A DNA stretch of 64,000 nt, from positions 28,493 through 92,492 of the forward strand of contig NZ_JAGJCB010000015.1 of assembly GCF_017814435.1 (NCBI RefSeq), read 5' to 3'. This document shows, in pieces, positions 25,994-34,068 of this stretch (positions are counted from its first letter, which is position 1; every line of letters begins with the position of its first letter). This DNA comes from Mariniflexile gromovii. GTDB lineage: Bacteria > Bacteroidota > Bacteroidia > Flavobacteriales > Flavobacteriaceae. Below the pieces are notes generated by a model. That model had not been told where the DNA came from, made no database searches, and saw nothing but the letters and a program-made list of their open reading frames with translations. The translations under genes were made by a program, and so were the position numbers.

Positions 25994-26000
25994 AAGAAAG

Positions 26001-26132
26001 CCGTACAACAATGGCTACAAGTAATGGCTAGTTCTCACCTACTTCTGAAAATCCTCCCGGATTTTCAGTTTGGTGGGTACTTGCAAAGTTAACTGCTAAC
26101 CCACACAACTACTCATAAGTACTGTGTTAAAA
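26001..26132 (+). repeat. attC-like intergenic element, type B (1)
   Basis: About 130 nt from CGTACAACAATGG to CTGTGTTAAAAAAC. It contains a 21-nt block at 26019-26039 that matches 27394-27414 and 30552-30572 at 19 of 21 positions. An internal hairpin pairs TGAAAATCC with GGATTTTCA. The right arm shares GTTAACTGCTA and CCCACACAACTACTCAT with the 27.4-kb element. Confidence 0.55.
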
Positions 26133-26200
26133 AACTAACAAATTAGAAAAATAAGTTTTTAAAATTCTAAATAAACAAATATGTAAAACAAAACAATATC

Positions 26201-27208
26201 ATGACATCAAAAAAGTATTTAATTATATGCGTATTTTGGTTGATTACATTTTACGCAGGGGCACAAAATAGACTACCAATCATTGATATGCATCTGCATG
26301 CCTTTTCGATGGACGAAATACCATCAGGTACTCCTGCATGTCCAGGCGACCAAAATATACTGGTTCCAACCTTTGATCCGGGCGAGGAGCTGGATTTCTC
26401 CAAATCTTTTAATTGTAGTAATCCTATTTTTGCAGCCAAAGATGATTTAGATTTACGTAACAAAACATTATCGGCGCTTAAAAAACACAATATACGTCGA
26501 GCAATGACCGAAGGTCCTGTAGAAATAGTTACTGATTGGTCCAAGGCTGAAGGTGGCGAGGTTATTCTGCCAGGAGTCGCTTTTGGTAAGAGACAGGAAA
26601 AGTCTATTGAAGAACTAAAACGATTACACGCTAACGGGCAACTTGCTGTACTTGGGGAGGTCTACATTCAATATCGTGGTCATCGTCCTGACAATCCTCG
26701 TTACGAACCGTATTTTGCACTGGCAGAAGAACTTGATATCCCTGTAGGAATCCACCTTGGCGAAGGACCTCCAGCAGCCGCCCGTTTCCCAGGTTACGAA
26801 GAATACCGTGCCAGTATGGGATCCCCTTTTTTGCTTGAAGATGTTTTGCGTAAGCATACAAAGCTTCGTATTTACGTTATGCACTACGGCTCACCATTAG
26901 TAGACGAAATGATATCTATGATGTTTACGCATCCTAACCTTTATGTTGACATATCCTGCAACAACTGGAGCTTTCCTCGAGCGCAATTCTATGATGCGCT
27001 CAAGCAAATGATTGATGCAGGTTTCGAAAAGCGCATTATGTTTGGTTCAGACCAAATGTATTGGCCAGACGCCATTGGCGAAGCAATAAAATCAATTGAT
27101 GAGGCACCATTTCTAAACGATGAGCAAAAACGAGATATCTTCTACAATAATGCTGCTCGGTTTCTACGCTTAAGTGAGGAGGAGATTGCAAAAGATCACG
27201 GGCATTAG
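26201..27208 (+). CDS. secreted amidohydrolase-family (TIM-barrel) protein
   Basis: This 335-aa protein has an N-terminal signal peptide (residues 1-21, ending FYAGAQ). A metal-dependent hydrolase barrel follows: His31 and His33 in IIDMHLHAF, a His in VGIHLGEG near 186, and an Asp in IMFGSDQMYWP near 283. This is the pattern of the amidohydrolase_2 group (decarboxylases and lactonases). The cleaved bond is not predictable. It looks less A/T-rich than its neighbours, which suggests a different origin. It is the only intact gene between the elements at 26.0 and 27.4 kb. Confidence 0.88.
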   Translation: MTSKKYLIICVFWLITFYAGAQNRLPIIDMHLHAFSMDEIPSGTPACPGDQNILVPTFDPGEELDFSKSFNCSNPIFAAKDDLDLRNKTLSALKKHNIRRAMTEGPVEIVTDWSKAEGGEVILPGVAFGKRQEKSIEELKRLHANGQLAVLGEVYIQYRGHRPDNPRYEPYFALAEELDIPVGIHLGEGPPAAARFPGYEEYRASMGSPFLLEDVLRKHTKLRIYVMHYGSPLVDEMISMMFTHPNLYVDISCNNWSFPRAQFYDALKQMIDAGFEKRIMFGSDQMYWPDAIGEAIKSIDEAPFLNDEQKRDIFYNNAARFLRLSEEEIAKDHGH

Positions 27209-27369
27209 GAAGGAAAATGATGAACAAACTACTTGAAGTTGGAAATGAAAAAGAATTATCGGGAATTCTTCTTTTCACCGAGGACCATCGATCACCTGCC
27301 ATTAACCTTTATTCTGACTTGGGATTCAAAGTTAAAGAAAGTAGGATTTACACAAGGAAAACCAAATAA
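27200..27369 (+). pseudogene. C-terminal remnant of a GNAT acetyltransferase
   Basis: Starting in the last codons of the amidohydrolase gene but in another frame, the sequence reads ALGRKMMNKLLEVGN, then SPAINLYSDLGFKVKE and a TAA at 27367. GLGxxMxNxLLE resembles the acetyl-CoA loop and AINLYSDLGF the conserved last strand of GNAT enzymes. A short ORF of 50 aa from the ATG at 27217 covers it. About two thirds of a GNAT protein is missing, so this is probably debris from a deletion or cassette exchange. Confidence 0.6.
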
Positions 27370-27373
27370 AAAA

Positions 27374-27511
27374 CTACACACAACAATGCCTGTAAGTAAT
27401 TGCTTGTTCTCACCCACTTTGGAAATTCCGCAAGAATTTCCAAAGTGGTGTGTGCGTGCTAAGTTAACTGCTACCCCACACAACTACTCATGGCCAAGAC
27501 CGTTGTAAAAG
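27374..27511 (+). repeat. attC-like intergenic element, type B (2)
   Basis: Runs from CTACACACAACAATGCC to CCGTTGTAAAAG. The block at 27394-27414 is identical over 21 nt to 30552-30572. A near-perfect central hairpin pairs CCACTTTGGAAATTC with GAATTTCCAAAGTGG. The last bases, GTTGTAAAA (27502-27510), are complementary at 8 of 9 positions to TTCTACAAC (27881-27889) after the next gene. Confidence 0.6.
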
Positions 27512-27514
27512 ATT

Positions 27515-27874
27515 ATGATTAAACCGATAAGAATTGTTGATGAGAATAGAGAATTAGAACTTTACACTGGAATTTTTAGTGTTTACGTTCTTGGAGGTTG
27601 GGATGTTGTTGTGGAAAATTTTACTTTCACTCTTACAAATAAAAAAACGGGAAAAGTAATTAATCCAAAAGTAACCCAAATGCGAATACAGTCTTATGAG
27701 TTTGGTGAAAAAGCAAAAAAGATAATGACTCTTGACATACCGGAACGTGGGATTTATTTAATTGAGTTCAAAAACCAAAACAGCTTGAAAGTTTGGAAAG
27801 CAAGTTTACCTTTTATAAACAGACTGTTTGAGCAACCGATTGAAAAACAATGGATTCAAATTTGTATTAAATAA
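27515..27874 (+). CDS. hypothetical protein, 119 aa (cassette-like gene)
   Basis: I do not recognise this family. The product is soluble, has no signal peptide and is predicted mostly beta (ELYTGIFSVYVLGGWDVVVE, then TLTNKKTGKV, then a helix-poor middle), ending in an aromatic C-terminus (EKQWIQICIK). The start ATG lies 3 nt after the GTTGTAAAAG boundary, and the matching TTCTACAAC boundary lies 7 nt after the stop. So the unit is one gene tightly framed by the inverted boundary pair, the arrangement expected for an integron cassette. Confidence 0.7.
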   Translation: MIKPIRIVDENRELELYTGIFSVYVLGGWDVVVENFTFTLTNKKTGKVINPKVTQMRIQSYEFGEKAKKIMTLDIPERGIYLIEFKNQNSLKVWKASLPFINRLFEQPIEKQWIQICIK

Positions 27875-27880
27875 AAAAAA

Positions 27881-28017
27881 TTCTACAACACCGTGTGAAA
27901 AAAATTGCTAGTTTTATCAAAAAGTTAGTTGCTTTGTTTGCTAGCATCTGATTTTCCTTCGGAAAGCCCTCGCACACAAACACGCAACTATTCAAAAAAA
28001 AAACTGTGTTAAAAACC
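27881..28017 (+). repeat. attC-like intergenic element, type A (2)
   Basis: Runs from TTCTACAACACCGTG to CTGTGTTAAAAACC. The 44-nt core at 27945-27988 differs from the core at 24997-25040 at only a few positions and keeps the same bulged hairpin. Its right end, ACTGTGTT followed by AAAACCAATAAA, is nearly the same as that of the element at 32.17 kb. Confidence 0.55.
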
Positions 28018-28024
28018 AATAAAT

Positions 28025-28630
28025 ATGACAGAATTTTGGGAAACAGCATTTAATGACAAACAAGAAATGTGGGGAATGAACCCTGCAAAATCTGCTGAAT
28101 TAACAACAAATTTCTTCCTGGAAAAATCAATAAAAAATATTCTCATTCCAGGAATTGGATATGGACGAAATGCCCAACCCTTCATTTCAAACGGAATAAA
28201 GGTAACGGGCATTGAAATTTCAAAAACCGCTATTGAACTCGCAAAAAAACATTACGGAAATGAAATGACTATTTTTCATGGTTCTGTAACTGAAATGCCT
28301 TTTGGAGATAAAAAATATGAGGGCATTTTTTGCTATGCTCTTATCCATTTATTGGACAGCATAGAAAGAAAAAAGCTAATCCAAGATTGCTACAACCAAC
28401 TTACCGAAAACGGATTTATGGTTTTTACTGCCATAACCAAAGAAGCACCTAATTTTGGAAAGGGAAAACTAATTGAAAAAGACCGTTACGAATTATACGA
28501 AGGTGCCAAAGTATTTTATTACGACCAAGAAGCTGTGAAAGCAGAATTTAATGACTTCGGACTTTTTGAAATCAGCAAAGTGAATGAACATCAACCAATG
28601 TATCTTATAAAATGTAAAATGAATGTATAA
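28025..28630 (+). CDS. SAM-dependent methyltransferase (class I)
   Basis: This 201-aa protein has the Rossmann-type methyltransferase motif I (NILIPGIGYGRNA, about 38-50), an acidic motif II end (KVTGIEISKTAIELAKKH) and a motif IV region (YEGIFCYALIHLL), in the range of Tehb/thiopurine-like small methyltransferases. The substrate is unknown. It starts 8 nt after an attC-like element. The 3' flank has a CGTTGG-type sequence (28640s) but no full hairpin element, so the cassette pattern is weaker on that side. Confidence 0.88.
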   Translation: MTEFWETAFNDKQEMWGMNPAKSAELTTNFFLEKSIKNILIPGIGYGRNAQPFISNGIKVTGIEISKTAIELAKKHYGNEMTIFHGSVTEMPFGDKKYEGIFCYALIHLLDSIERKKLIQDCYNQLTENGFMVFTAITKEAPNFGKGKLIEKDRYELYEGAKVFYYDQEAVKAEFNDFGLFEISKVNEHQPMYLIKCKMNV

Positions 28631-28704
28631 AAACACGTTGGATGTACCAAAGTTAGATGTTCACTCACTAGCTTCTAACAAATAACTGTTCCTAAATATA
28701 AAAA

Positions 28705-29325
28705 ATGATCAAAAAAATAGAAACTATTGGACTGGCTATGGGTTGGTTTGCCATTATAACCCAGTTTTTCTTGATGCTTCAAAACAGACAAACAGGCCTA
28801 TTTGAAATGACTATTCGTTTTTTTAGTTTTTTTACCATATTAACCAATATTTTAGTCGCACTATATTTCACGGTGGCTGTATTCAAACTAAAAATAATTC
28901 CGTTAAAATGGCTAGCATCCAAAGGGACATTAACAGCAATTACTGCATTTATACTTATAGTGGGCCTGGTTTATCAAATAGCTTTAAGGGCTATATGGAA
29001 CCCTACGGGACTTCAATATATTGTTGACGAGTTATTACATACCATCATCCCTTTGTTTATGCTTGGATATTGGGCTTTTATGATTAAAAAAGAGGATTTA
29101 CGTGTAAAACCAGTTGTTAATTGGCTGCTTTATCCGTTATTCTATATGGCATTTATTATGGTTAGAGGTTATTTATCTGGATATTACCCATATCCCTTTT
29201 TAAACGTGAATGAGATAGGATATGAAAAGGCTTTTATAAATATTTCAATTATTTTTGGAACTGTTTTAGGTATTTTAATAAGCCTATTGTTAATTGGGAA
29301 AGCCATTGTAAAAAAAAAAAATTAA
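28705..29325 (+). CDS. Pr6Pr-family integral membrane protein
   Basis: This 206-aa protein has about six hydrophobic segments and the family-like pattern in its first half (TIRFFSFFTILTNILVALYF) and in PLFYMAFIMVRGYLSGYYPYPF. It is most similar, by eye, to the Pr6Pr (FAR-17a/AIG1-like) group of membrane proteins of unknown enzymatic role. A META-domain gene begins 5 bp after its stop, so the two are cotranscribed. Confidence 0.75.
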   Translation: MIKKIETIGLAMGWFAIITQFFLMLQNRQTGLFEMTIRFFSFFTILTNILVALYFTVAVFKLKIIPLKWLASKGTLTAITAFILIVGLVYQIALRAIWNPTGLQYIVDELLHTIIPLFMLGYWAFMIKKEDLRVKPVVNWLLYPLFYMAFIMVRGYLSGYYPYPFLNVNEIGYEKAFINISIIFGTVLGILISLLLIGKAIVKKKN

Positions 29326-29330
29326 GGATC

Positions 29331-29759
29331 ATGAAAATTAAGAGACCATTTCTTATTGCCATTTTAGCCGTTATTATTACCGCTTGTGGTGCAAAAAAAA
29401 ATGTTGACAGTAACAAACTCTACAACACAACCTGGGAACTAGAATATATTTCTGGACCTCGTATTGCTTTTAATGGTTTGTATCCCGACAAAAAACCTAA
29501 AATTACTTTCGACAAAATTACAGAACAAGTTACTGGAAATAATAGCTGTAATGGCTATTCTGCCAATTACAAATTAAATAATGATTCTATTAAAATTGGA
29601 GAACCCGGACCAACCACGATGATGTTTTGTGGTGAAGGAGAAAAAGTATTCTTAAATATGATGACAAAAATAAACACATACAGCTTGGATGCGGATGGTA
29701 AATTAAACCTTATGATAGATGAAGTGCCCATGATGCGGTTTAAAAAAGCTGAAAACTAA
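29331..29759 (+). CDS. META-domain lipoprotein (HslJ-like)
   Basis: The product has a lipoprotein signal with Cys19 (LAVIITACGAKK) and one META domain: NTTWELEYISGP, a conserved GNNSCNGYSANYKL and TMMFCGEGEKVFLNMM. Such domains occur in HslJ and in secreted proteins of unclear function linked to novobiocin tolerance or motility. The length, 142 aa, is normal. It lies between the Pr6Pr gene and the methionine aminopeptidase gene with short gaps (5 and 15 bp). Confidence 0.85.
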   Translation: MKIKRPFLIAILAVIITACGAKKNVDSNKLYNTTWELEYISGPRIAFNGLYPDKKPKITFDKITEQVTGNNSCNGYSANYKLNNDSIKIGEPGPTTMMFCGEGEKVFLNMMTKINTYSLDADGKLNLMIDEVPMMRFKKAEN

Positions 29760-29774
29760 TGAAAATGAAATGAA

Positions 29775-30539
29775 ATGTCGATAACAAAAGAATCTGAATT
29801 AATAGGGATGAAAAAAATTAGTGAAGTTGTTGGAACTACACTAAAATTAATGAGAGCATACGCAAAAGTTGGTATGTCAACCAAAGAACTTGATGAATAT
29901 GGCGGCGAAATTTTAAAGCGTTATGGCGCTAAATCTGCACCATACGAAACTTATGGATTTCCTGGCTATACTTGTATAAGTATAAATAAAGAAGCGGCAC
30001 ACGGCATACCATCAAAGAATAAAATATTGAAAGAAGGAGATTTAATTAATATTGATGTGTCTGCGGAACTAAACGGGTTTTGGTCTGATAATGGAGGTTC
30101 TTTTGTACTTGGAAAAGACATTCATAACCACCAACCTCTTGTAGATGCTTCTAAAAATATTTTACGGAAAGCAATTAACCATATCAAAGGCGGCGTGAAA
30201 ATTTCCGAAATTGGATATCTAATAGAAACTGAAGCAAAAAAGTCAGGATTTAAAGTGATTAAAAACTTGGCTGGTCACGGCGTTGGTAGAAGTTTACACG
30301 AAGCACCTGAGAATATTTTAAATTACAGAGTTAAAAGCAACAGAGAACGATTTAAGAAAAATACAACGGTAGCCATAGAAACCTTTATATCAACAATTTC
30401 AACGGTGGCTGTTGAACTGAATGATGGGTGGACATTAGTTGGAAACAAAGGTGGGTATGTAACCCAACACGAACAAACCATACTTGTTACTGATACCTAT
30501 CCAGTTATTTTAACAGAAGCTAATGACATTTGGAATTAA
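29775..30539 (+). CDS. map: type I methionine aminopeptidase
   Basis: This 254-aa metallopeptidase removes N-terminal methionine. The five metal ligands of MetAP-I appear in order: Asp in INIDVSAEL, Asp in WSDNGGSF, His in GHGVGRSLHE, Glu in AIETFISTIS and Glu in HEQTILVTD. A substrate-binding His is in AAHGIPSKN. As an accessory, probably extra copy (the essential map is normally in the ribosomal-protein region), it may be a backup, or act on special peptides. Parts of the otherwise strict motifs are unusual (FISTISTVAVEL where most have FxxxG). Confidence 0.9.
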   Translation: MSITKESELIGMKKISEVVGTTLKLMRAYAKVGMSTKELDEYGGEILKRYGAKSAPYETYGFPGYTCISINKEAAHGIPSKNKILKEGDLINIDVSAELNGFWSDNGGSFVLGKDIHNHQPLVDASKNILRKAINHIKGGVKISEIGYLIETEAKKSGFKVIKNLAGHGVGRSLHEAPENILNYRVKSNRERFKKNTTVAIETFISTISTVAVELNDGWTLVGNKGGYVTQHEQTILVTDTYPVILTEANDIWN

Positions 30540-30544
30540 ATAAC

Positions 30545-30700
30545 TGGCTATAAGTAATTGCTTGTTCTCACCTACTTCTAAAAATCCTCGCGGATTTTGC
30601 TTGTGCCAATTCGCTTCGCTCATGCCAGTTTGGGGTGTACTTGCTAAGTTAAGTGCTAACCCAAGAGACTACCACAGTCGAAGCGTTCCCCCAATTTTGA
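30545..30700 (+). repeat. attC-like intergenic element, type B (3)
   Basis: Contains the 21-nt block 30552-30572 identical to 27394-27414 and the right-arm block GCTAAGTTAAGTGCTAACCC. The loop is longer than in the other copies and carries AATTCGCTTCGCTCATG. The right boundary is not clear; GCGTTCCCCC near 30681 is the best candidate. Confidence 0.5.
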
Positions 30701-30758
30701 CTCCAACTTTTTACCAAATGATAAATTAAGAAAACCAAAATTTTGCCAATTTGCAATA

Positions 30759-31325
30759 ATGAAAGAATTAACAGAATATATTTTACAGTTTGGAAATTTA
30801 AATTCGCACCAAATTAATTTAATTAAAGAAAAGATAATTGAATTAGAGCTCAAGAAAGATGCATATTTTTCAGAAGCAGGAAAAATACCAAAACAAGTTG
30901 CATTCGTGCTAGAAGGTGTTTTAAGAGGTTGTTATTATAACAACAAAGGAGAAGAAATAACACGCTGTTTTATTCAGGAAAACAATTTAATGTGTGATTA
31001 TGTGAATTTTGAAGCCAACGCTGTTTCATCAGATTACCTACAGGCTTGCACTGATTGTAAACTTCTTGTTTTTTCAAGGGAAACTTGGGAAGAACTTTCG
31101 CAAATTATAGTAGGATGGGATGTTATCAAAAATAAGATGGTTCAAATTTGTATGTATCAAAAATCTAGAAAAAATCCGGTAATTTCTCAAGATGCCACGA
31201 CCCGATATTTGGAGTTTATAGAAAACTATCCTTCATTAATCAATCGCATACCTTTGATATATATAGCATCTTACTTAGGTGTAACACAACAATCGTTAAG
31301 CAGAATTCGGAAAAATATAAGCTAA
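30759..31325 (+). CDS. Crp/Fnr-family transcriptional regulator (2)
   Basis: This 188-aa protein has the same architecture as regulator 1: a cNMP-binding-like barrel (about 25-120, with FSEAGKIPKQVAFVLEGVLRG) and a compact C-terminal helix-turn-helix ending YIASYLGVTQQSLSRIRKN. The recognition helix (TQQSLSR) differs from both other Crp/Fnr proteins here, so its target site should differ too. An SDR gene follows 78 bp downstream on the same strand and is the likely target. Confidence 0.88.
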   Translation: MKELTEYILQFGNLNSHQINLIKEKIIELELKKDAYFSEAGKIPKQVAFVLEGVLRGCYYNNKGEEITRCFIQENNLMCDYVNFEANAVSSDYLQACTDCKLLVFSRETWEELSQIIVGWDVIKNKMVQICMYQKSRKNPVISQDATTRYLEFIENYPSLINRIPLIYIASYLGVTQQSLSRIRKNIS

Positions 31326-31403
31326 AAATGCTTTTTTTACCATTTGTTAAAACAACTCTCTTTTTATTGATAGAACTTTACTTCATCATTAAAAAAAAAT
31401 AAA

Positions 31404-32144
31404 ATGAAGAGAGCTTTAATTACAGGAGCCAACAAAGGTATCGGCTTTGCCACAGCTAAATTATTATTGCAAAAAGGATATTACGTATACTTGGGTAGTA
31501 GAAATTCCCAAAATGGTGCTGAAGCTATTGAAAAACTGAAAGCAGAAGGATTGATGCATGTTGAGTGTGTTCAAATAGATGTAACAGATAATTCTTCTGT
31601 TAAAACAGCACGCAAAGAAATCGGTAAAAAGACTGATCTATTAGATGTTTTGATAAACAATGCCGGTATAAATGGGGGAAGCGACCCTTACACTGCCTTG
31701 GAATCCAAACAAGAAGAATTTCGTGCTGCTTTTGATGTTAATGTAATTGGAACATCAAGAGTTATCCAAGTATTTATGGACTTGCTCAGAAAATCCACAC
31801 AACCCCGAATAGTGAATTTAAGCACAAGTGTTGGCTCACTTACTTTGCAAAGCGATCCGAATTGGCCAGCTTATAATTTTGCAAAATATGCTGTTTATGC
31901 AGCATCGAAAGCAGCCTTAAACATGTACACTATCCACTTAGCATATGAACTTCGTAACACTAATTTCAAGGTTAATGTGGTTTGTCCAGGATTAACAGCT
32001 ACCGACTTCACATTTGGAAATGGAGGCAATGCAGAAACTGCAGCAAAAAGAGTTGCTAAATATGTAACAATTGGTAAAGACGGACCAACAGGAAAATTCT
32101 TTAGTGAAGAAACAAATCCTGAAAGGGCCGAAATCCCTTGGTAA
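31404..32144 (+). CDS. short-chain dehydrogenase/reductase
   Basis: This 246-aa classical SDR has the NAD(P)-binding TGxxxGxG pattern (ITGANKGIGFATAKLL), NNAG (LINNAGINGG), the catalytic Ser in NLSTSVGSL and the YxxxK pair in VYAASKAALN. The basic residue after the glycine motif favours NADPH. It resembles carbonyl-reductase-like SDRs that reduce small carbonyls or quinones. It is probably controlled by the Crp/Fnr regulator upstream and is followed by an attC-like element. Confidence 0.92.
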   Translation: MKRALITGANKGIGFATAKLLLQKGYYVYLGSRNSQNGAEAIEKLKAEGLMHVECVQIDVTDNSSVKTARKEIGKKTDLLDVLINNAGINGGSDPYTALESKQEEFRAAFDVNVIGTSRVIQVFMDLLRKSTQPRIVNLSTSVGSLTLQSDPNWPAYNFAKYAVYAASKAALNMYTIHLAYELRNTNFKVNVVCPGLTATDFTFGNGGNAETAAKRVAKYVTIGKDGPTGKFFSEETNPERAEIPW

Positions 32145-32164
32145 TGTAAATTAAAAAAACAATG

Positions 32165-32304
32165 AACCGCTGACAAGGCCATATATAAAAAATTGCTGGT
32201 TTCAGCTAAACCAATGTTAGTTGCTATTTTGCTAACATCTGATTTTGCTTCGGAAAATCCTCGCATACAAACACGCAACTATTCAAAAAACTGTGTTGAA
32301 AACC
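32165..32304 (+). repeat. attC-like intergenic element, type A (3)
   Basis: The core 32236-32279 matches 24997-25040 at 43 of 44 positions. The right end CTGTGTTGAAAACC mirrors that of the element at 27.88-28.02 kb. The left end is CCGCTGACAAGGCC. No ORF crosses it convincingly. Confidence 0.55.
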
Positions 32305-32414
32305 AATAAAAATACGGTATACTTTTTAACCATATTCTTCTTAAATTTAAAAATTAATAACTGCTACGTTAAGACACACAAACACTTTAAAAACCACAGC
32401 TAAAAACATTCTGG

Positions 32415-32924
32415 ATGTATAAAACCATAGAAACTGAAAGGCTTATAATCCGTCCGCTAAACTTAACAGATTCAAAATTTATTATTGAATTGGTAAACTC
32501 GGAAGGATGGTTGAAATTTATTGGAAACAGGAACATTTCCAATAAGGAGGATGCTGAAAAGTATATTCAAAAAATACTTGATAGCCCGAACTTTTATTAC
32601 AGTGTTTTTCAATTAAAAACTACAAAAAAACCTATTGGTATCGTCACGTTTTTACATCGTGAAGAACAAAAATATCCAGACATTGGGTTTGCAATGTTGC
32701 CAAACTATGAAAAAAATGGATACACTTTAGAAGCAAGCAAAAAGTATTTAGATGAAATACTTAAATCTAATACGTACGAAAATATAATAGCAATCACTAT
32801 TCCAGAGAATCAAAAATCCATTAAATTATTGAAGAAACTTGGCCTTGCATATGAATCTGATTATGTTGGAGAGCATGGTACCTTATCAGTATTTGGTTTG
32901 AATGCCAAAAAAGCCAGCAAATAA
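32415..32924 (+). CDS. GNAT acetyltransferase (RimJ/RimL type)
   Basis: This 169-aa protein starts with the RimJ/RimL-type strand IETERLIIRPLNLTDSKFI and has the catalytic-core strand KPIGIVTFL, then PDIGFAMLPNYEKNGYTLEA in place of the usual QGKGYATEA, and IPENQKSIKLLKKLGL at the end. It should transfer an acetyl group from acetyl-CoA to an amine; the target (a protein N-terminus or small molecule) is unknown. It starts about 120 nt after an attC-like element, farther than the other cassette-like genes. Confidence 0.88.
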   Translation: MYKTIETERLIIRPLNLTDSKFIIELVNSEGWLKFIGNRNISNKEDAEKYIQKILDSPNFYYSVFQLKTTKKPIGIVTFLHREEQKYPDIGFAMLPNYEKNGYTLEASKKYLDEILKSNTYENIIAITIPENQKSIKLLKKLGLAYESDYVGEHGTLSVFGLNAKKASK

Positions 32925-32958
32925 CGGATCCGTCTTAAAACAGGGCTACAAGTTTAAA

Positions 32959-33060
32959 CTAATATTGTTGTATGATTTGTTTTGCCGTTAGGTTTAGTTT
33001 TTCTTTTAGAATTTGATTTAATCGCTTCATACTAACCCCTATTTCATCAGCATAAAAATC
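32959..33060 (-). pseudogene. C-terminal scrap of an AraC-type regulator
   Basis: On the minus strand, ADEIGVSMKRLNQILKEKLN followed by LTAKQIIQQY and a TAG at 32959-32961 is an AraC-type recognition helix and C-terminus. Upstream it runs, in another frame, straight into the MFS remnant, so a deletion has fused the two. About 33 residues remain. Confidence 0.55.
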
Positions 33061-33427
33061 CCAAAGCAACGACCTTGCTATCACCAAATACTTTTACCAT
33101 TTTTGGCATTTGACTAGCTGTAATAATGGCTATAAGAGAAATGAAAGCCATTAAATACCCTATTTCAGATTCGGTAAAACCAAAAACTTCTGGTAAGTAT
33201 AGAGGCAGCGTAACAAAACCAACAAAAAACAACATCATTGCTAAAAGTGACGCTATAAAAATGATTCTTACTTTTGAACCATTGTTAGTATCTATTTCTT
33301 GAGTAAGGTTTTCACCTATCAATTTATTTTCAGGTTTTGGTAACACCACTACAACCAAAAGTAAACATAGTAAGCCTGTAAGGTAGATGTAAAAGGAAGC
33401 TGCCATACATTTGAAAACAAATAACAC
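33047..33427 (-). pseudogene. MFS transporter fragment
   Basis: The 126-aa frame encodes three to four membrane segments from the middle of a major facilitator protein (LLCLLLVVVVLPKPENK, then FVGFVTLPLYLPEVFGFTESE). It lacks the first six and the last four helices of a normal about 400-aa transporter. The C-terminus is cut where the AraC scrap begins. It is therefore probably non-functional. Confidence 0.7.
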
Positions 33428-33481
33428 TAATCTATAGATTTATTAAACACTAGTAAACTTTCCAGAATCAGAAATAAAAAA

Positions 33482-33489
33482 TAAATTTG
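33482..33489 (+). promoter_or_regulatory. Bacteroidota-type -7 box before the Crp/Fnr gene (3)
   Basis: TAAATTTG matches the TAnnTTTG box of Bacteroidota sigma-A promoters and ends 4 nt before the start codon at 33494. If used, the transcript would be nearly leaderless. The -33 element is weak (TTTCC near 33460), so this is tentative. Confidence 0.35.
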
Positions 33490-33493
33490 CGAT

Positions 33494-34066
33494 ATGGAAG
33501 AAAAACTTCATTTACTTAGACAACATTTTGAAGAGTTATTTGCGTTAACAGATGACCAATGGAATTTTGTTCAATCTCATTTTCAGTATAAAAGCCTTAA
33601 AAAACATCAGTTTTTAATTCAGGCAGGGCAAGCAGTGAATTTTGAATATTGGATTATCAAAGGCTTAGTAAAAGCGTATTCCATAGATGATAAAGGTAAA
33701 GAACACATTCTTCAATTTGCAATGGAAAATTATTGGGTGAGTGACCATTGTGCTTTTCAACACCAAGAACCAGGGACTATTTTTGTGGATTGTCTTGAAG
33801 ATTCTGAGTTCTTCTGTTTGTCTTTAGAAAACAGAGAGAAAATTTGCTTAGAAGTACCAGCAGTTGCCAACTTCTTCAGAATTAAATCTAACAACGGTTA
33901 TATAAATTTACAGCAAAGAATCTTGTCTTTGCTTACAATGACAGCAGAAAGTAGATATGAGTATCTACTAAATAAACTTCCAAAATTAATACAACGCGTT
34001 CCTAAAAAATTAATCGCTTCTTATTTAGGCGTATCCAGGGAAACTTTAAGTCGTTTTAACAGCTAA
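33494..34066 (+). CDS. Crp/Fnr-family transcriptional regulator (3), probable cluster regulator
   Basis: This 190-aa protein has an effector barrel (about 25-125) and a short helix-turn-helix at the very end (LIASYLGVSRETLSRF). Unlike the other two Crp/Fnr proteins in the window, its recognition helix has the CRP-like R-E-x-x-x-R pattern, which in E. coli CRP reads GTGA half-sites. Two GTGA-N6-TCAC palindromes lie downstream at 34069-34082 and 35839-35852, before the cupin and cyclase genes. It is therefore very likely the local regulator of the 34.2-40.1 kb genes. The signal it senses is unknown. Confidence 0.9.
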   Translation: MEEKLHLLRQHFEELFALTDDQWNFVQSHFQYKSLKKHQFLIQAGQAVNFEYWIIKGLVKAYSIDDKGKEHILQFAMENYWVSDHCAFQHQEPGTIFVDCLEDSEFFCLSLENREKICLEVPAVANFFRIKSNNGYINLQQRILSLLTMTAESRYEYLLNKLPKLIQRVPKKLIASYLGVSRETLSRFNS

Positions 34067-34068
34067 AA

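Noticed and set aside
27233..27508. 91-aa plus-strand ORF after the amidohydrolase gene
   Set aside because: It is a shadow frame over the GNAT remnant and the attC-like hairpin. The in-frame reading with GNAT similarity is a different one.
24000..32304. Reading the recurrent intergenic elements as ordinary rho-independent terminators
   Set aside because: They are too long (about 130-145 nt), are bulged, lack T-runs after the stem and share sequence as well as shape. The real terminator at 23929 looks quite different.
24000..33000. CRISPR array
   Set aside because: The repeats are separated by genes of 360-2500 bp and are not regularly spaced; no cas gene is present.
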